DNA of 64,000 bases from contig JTDE01001114.1 in NCBI GenBank assembly GCA_014338405.1, positions 100,129-164,128 of the forward strand, in the 5' to 3' direction. The translations under genes and the position numbers were made by a program. This document shows, one piece after another, positions 60,631-64,000 of the stretch. The notes beneath the pieces were generated by a model. That model ran no database searches, was not told where the DNA came from, and saw only the letters and a list, made by a program, of their open reading frames with translations. This DNA comes from Paragonimus skrjabini miyazakii. Taxonomy: Eukaryota; Platyhelminthes; Trematoda; Plagiorchiida; Troglotrematidae. Numbering within the stretch: the stretch's first letter is position 1; the number at the start of each line of letters is the position of its first letter.

Positions 60631-61738
60631 TACATTATTGTTGAGCCGAGCCAACAAGAGCAAAAATCGAGTACAGTTCTTTCATTCAAAAGAGGCCGGT
60701 CAAAGGATGTCTGTGAATAGGAAAGTTGCGATCAGTTGTACATGACGTACAATCTGTAACTTAGATTTCCATAACAACAAAGCATTCTAACAAATTTGGT
60801 CCAAACATTAAAATCTAACTAACGAAATTTTTCGGTTAAGTCTGCTCCATTTCAGTCCGTTAACCCTAAACCAATAAGAAATTTTGGTATTTGTCTTTTC
60901 CTTTTAACAATGCTACGCTGAAACAAGCAGAAGTGAATTTACTCTTGTCAGCGGTAGATGAATAGTTCGATTGAATTTAGTACAATGTAGGTGTACGTGA
61001 TGGTCATGCTTGTTCTATTTGGGGTAGCTAGTAGAATAATCTTCCTCTGTCAACTATTGCTGGATTTTATCACTTATACATCGACTGAGCACGTGGATTA
61101 AAGCACGACGAAACCGTTTGGTTTATAAAATGCATATCACCCTTTTTGATGTTGATTCAAAATCGACCACAGACCCGAGAATTTTCATCAAAAATTTCAC
61201 TAGTACGGATATATGAAGTAAACCTCAATTATGTTATCACATTTGGATGTCACATATAAATTTTAAATATCAACCCCTCTGTTGCACTCTTAAATGTATA
61301 TTTCTAACGCCACAGACTTCTGCTGGTTGCATTGCTAATAACAATAAACGGTTGTTGAATGCCTCAGACCAGAATCCTTGTCGTGATTTATAGTGAGGTC
61401 CCAGACAGTACTGAATCATAAGATAATTTGATTAGTTTCCAATAATGCTTTAATATCTCAATTCAATTCACGTAATACTTTGAGGCTCCCAGTGGATCAT
61501 ACCCAAAAATACCTGCATTGACTGGTTTGTCATACATAGAGATTTACTAGTATGAATGCCACGTTCTTCAAAGACTAGAGAGTCACCTATATGGTATATT
61601 TTCATATAAATACCAAAACCAACATCTCGTTCGATCCAGTTTGTCTACATGTGCAAACACATAAACCGAAACAAAAAACAGTTTGAAACAGTCAGATATT
61701 TGTGCACATTGCTATTCAACCGGCATTTTGTTCGACAG

Positions 61739-61858
61739 TGTAAACTAATTACTTTGAAATCATCCAGTAACGCATATCAAGTTGATGACAAGTTGTCTGT
61801 AGACTCAGTATCATCTCGGAAATTAGATGAATTCAAAACTCTGCAAGAACTTTCGGGG
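61739..61858 (+). CDS. Putative exon A of unrecognised gene
   Basis: Between acceptor TTTGTTCGACAG and donor GTTAGT is a 40-codon phase-0 exon: CKLITLKSSSNAYQVDDKLS, then VDSVSSRKLDEFKTLQELSG. Composition (Ser, Asp, Lys rich) is typical of a low-complexity region of a real protein. No domain is recognised. It is in phase with exon B. Confidence 0.4.
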
Positions 61859-61993
61859 GTTAGTGACAGAAAGTATTGGTTGTGAATTAGGAAAGAGGCA
61901 TCACTTACACATCACCATAAGTTGTTTTTGACAGATGATTCTTGTATAAGTAAGTCATTAATTCCACGATAGGATGAACAGTGTGAACACCAG

Positions 61994-62237
61994 CTAAATC
62001 TGGAAGGTAGTTTGAGAATTACTAGTAAGCAATTTTCGTCTATTCGTGACTATTCGGTCACCTGTGATGTGAATTTGACGACGCAGCACGCTAGCTTCAT
62101 AAGCATTCGGACAAGCTTTCAACATCTGATTGGGGCAAGCATATGTATGACTGATAAGCTCCGATGGAAGCAAAACTCGAGTCTGTTGCTTCTTTCCAGT
62201 AGTGATAAACTAAAAAGCATATCTGAACGTAAAAGCC
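61994..62237 (+). CDS. Putative exon B of unrecognised gene
   Basis: The exon follows acceptor ACACCAG (weak pyrimidine tract) in phase 0 and ends at a consensus donor GTAAGT at 62238, phase 1. The 81 codons include ITSKQFSSIRDYSVTCDVNL and LLLLSSSDKLKSISERKS. The phase agrees with exon C. No family is recognised. Confidence 0.42.
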
Positions 62238-62620
62238 GTAAGTTGACGTAATTGATGGTCAAATTATAGCCGTCGACTGACTGGTGGTTGAGATTTATCA
62301 ACATCCCCTTAATCGGATGTAGTCTTCGTTGATACTCTTTCATGCCCTATCATCTGAACGTGATAGTTTCATATCGGAAGGTCAAATATTTCTCATTTCT
62401 GCTACGTGTAGAAGTGTCTATTCACTCGTCCACTTATAAAATGTGCGTCTGGTCGTGCTGGATACCTATGGCAAATTTTTTAATTTCCAATATTTGTTTC
62501 GTTAATTTGGGAAGGCTATTCGTCCTCATCGATGAGAGTGAGGTATGAGTTGCTAGCCCAGCTGGATGAATCGTTGACCAACCACCACACCCAAACCTGT
62601 TTGCTCAAGCAACTGTACAG

Positions 62621-62800
62621 TGATTAAGTCAATTCGTTTGGAGCTGAAACGTTTGAAGTGTCAAGCCCGGCAATCAGTCGAACAATCCAACACTGATAGC
62701 TGTTCGTCCTCCCATGAAATGGCCGGGTTTCACGTGACCATAGCACAGTACGGTTCTCTTAATTCACAATTCCTACTCTTATCCAGCCATCGGAATTGTT
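62621..62800 (+). CDS. Putative exon C of unrecognised gene
   Basis: After acceptor AACTGTACAG, two bases complete a codon left by exon B, and the frame reads IKSIRLELKRLKCQARQSVE then QSNTDSCSSSHEMAG. It is basic, then Ser-rich. The donor is not clear; the frame stops at 62821. The gene may continue beyond the window. Confidence 0.38.
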
Positions 62801-62823
62801 TTCATCAGACCTGTTGGCTTTAG

Positions 62824-64000
62824 GTAGCAAGAGAAGTGTAGTTCAAATAGGCATGTCAACTGTCACGAACTTGTTTCTTCTCTGAGTTCGTTTGGAAACA
62901 TCTCAGATACATTTCAATTAACACAACCCATTCACCTCAATGTCAGGAACGCAACCAGTGGAATTAGTCACTATATATATATATATATTAAATACTGAAG
63001 GTTTAGAATTGTATACAAACGGTTAATCGCGAACGCCATGCAGGTTACAAGGGTCAAAAACGTTTTAACTGACTTCGATGACGTATGGTGGTGGGTCGTG
63101 AATCACTTCAGTTGTTTTACATCATTGATTACCTGACGTGATCCTTTCAACACGCTGAACAAAAAACGGCTCTTTGATCGACTTACCCGACCGACTGTAT
63201 CGACTGGATTTCTTTATTCTCTTTTGCTTGCACTCAGCCCAACACCCTCAGAAATTTGTGTACATTTTTGACCCCAGTCTTTATCATCTTAATCCACGAC
63301 CGATCAACTGCAGAGGAGCTGGCTGAAAAGCTTGTGGGATTGCGACAGATGTAATCATTCGTGAATTATGTTTACTTTATAACTTCAAATTCATTCAGTT
63401 GCTCACATCTAGCTTAATTTGAGTATTCCGACATTTGCAGCTGTTTACCGTGACCCAAAATAAACTGTGCATTAGAAACAAAACGTTACCATTGAAACTA
63501 AAGCTGATCATTCAGTTTTAAAACTCGACATGTCAAGCAAGTGAAGCTCGTGGTATACGGTAAAACAGTTACAGACAAAGTCACACGTCTCAGATTTAAG
63601 AATATGACCAGTTAGTGTTTGGATTATTCCTACCTTAGATTAAGACAATTAGGCAAGTAAACTACTCATTTAGGTGCACGAAACAATTGATGGTAGGTTG
63701 TTCACAAACAAATAGGTCCACTCACTCATCTGGAAGAATGGGCTGATCTGTAGGTTTCCGGTATCACAATAACAAGAAAAATTTTTACTAGTTCACAAAG
63801 GTTACTGCAACAGATAGTGTTTACAGCACACATTACGTATGTATCGTGTTTGGTCAATTCCATCGTATCGCATTAACATCAATACTTCCATGCGCTCACC
63901 TACATACAACACAAAAATAAAAACCAAGGCTAGCCATATAACTGACCCAATTTTTGCTAAAATACACATTTGAATTAATGTGTCTTCTTGTTCACAATTT
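62824..64000. other. No recognised gene
   Basis: Contains the (TA)n tract at 62972; otherwise AT-rich without supported frames. Confidence 0.5.
62972..62990. repeat. (TA)n microsatellite
   Basis: About nine TA units in a row. Confidence 0.95.

Larger units (their letters stand above)
58545..61738. other. No secure gene
   Basis: Holds the doubtful exon at 59559 and the family 2 repeat at 60548. If exons A-C are real, this may be an intron of the same gene. Confidence 0.4.

Noticed and set aside
1..64000. CRISPR arrays, operons or bacterial mobile elements
   Set aside because: No spaced direct repeats or prokaryotic gene organisation; the sequence is clearly eukaryotic with introns.

Overview
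The window looks like nuclear DNA of a parasitic flatworm (Neodermata: fluke, tapeworm or monogenean). This is inferred from AT-rich sequence, GT-AG introns of up to several kilobases, tRNA-derived short repeats, and decayed Penelope-like and R2-like retroelements. The species cannot be fixed from the sequence. Two runs of 100 N mark assembly gaps.

The main gene is on the + strand: a netrin receptor of the UNC-5 family. Thirteen exons can be placed between about 11.16 and 32.43 kb. In order they encode Ig domain 1, Ig domain 2 (two exons), one thrombospondin type-1 repeat, a transmembrane segment, a cytoplasmic linker, the ZU5 domain and the UPA domain. Reading phases agree across eleven consecutive introns, including one exon (16083-16449) that has no usable start codon and was found by phase and splice sites. 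The intron before the thirteenth exon does not match in phase. The signal-peptide exon was not found, and the death domain is not certain. The best candidate for it is a weak match at 48457-48810, about 16 kb downstream and after two Penelope-like copies.

Mobile DNA fills much of the rest. At 6.4-9.7 kb, upstream of the first recognised UNC-5 exon, a broken Penelope-like element adjoins a broken R2-like non-LTR element, and a short stretch of the former is duplicated in inverted orientation at the junction. At 38.9-42.7 kb there are three Penelope-derived pieces: a minus-strand copy, a GIY-YIG fragment of another family, and a plus-strand copy enclosed by inverted terminal repeats of about 114 bp. 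Two palindromic repeats (42.83-42.95 and 58.35-58.54 kb) share a core resembling a hammerhead ribozyme. Several tRNA-derived SINE-like copies are scattered through the window.

Smaller items are a reading frame resembling the PC4/SUB1 transcription coactivator (48.95-49.26 kb), a 75-codon reading frame with a good start context on the minus strand (45.18-44.95 kb), and three phase-compatible exons of an unrecognised gene at the right end (61.74-62.8 kb).
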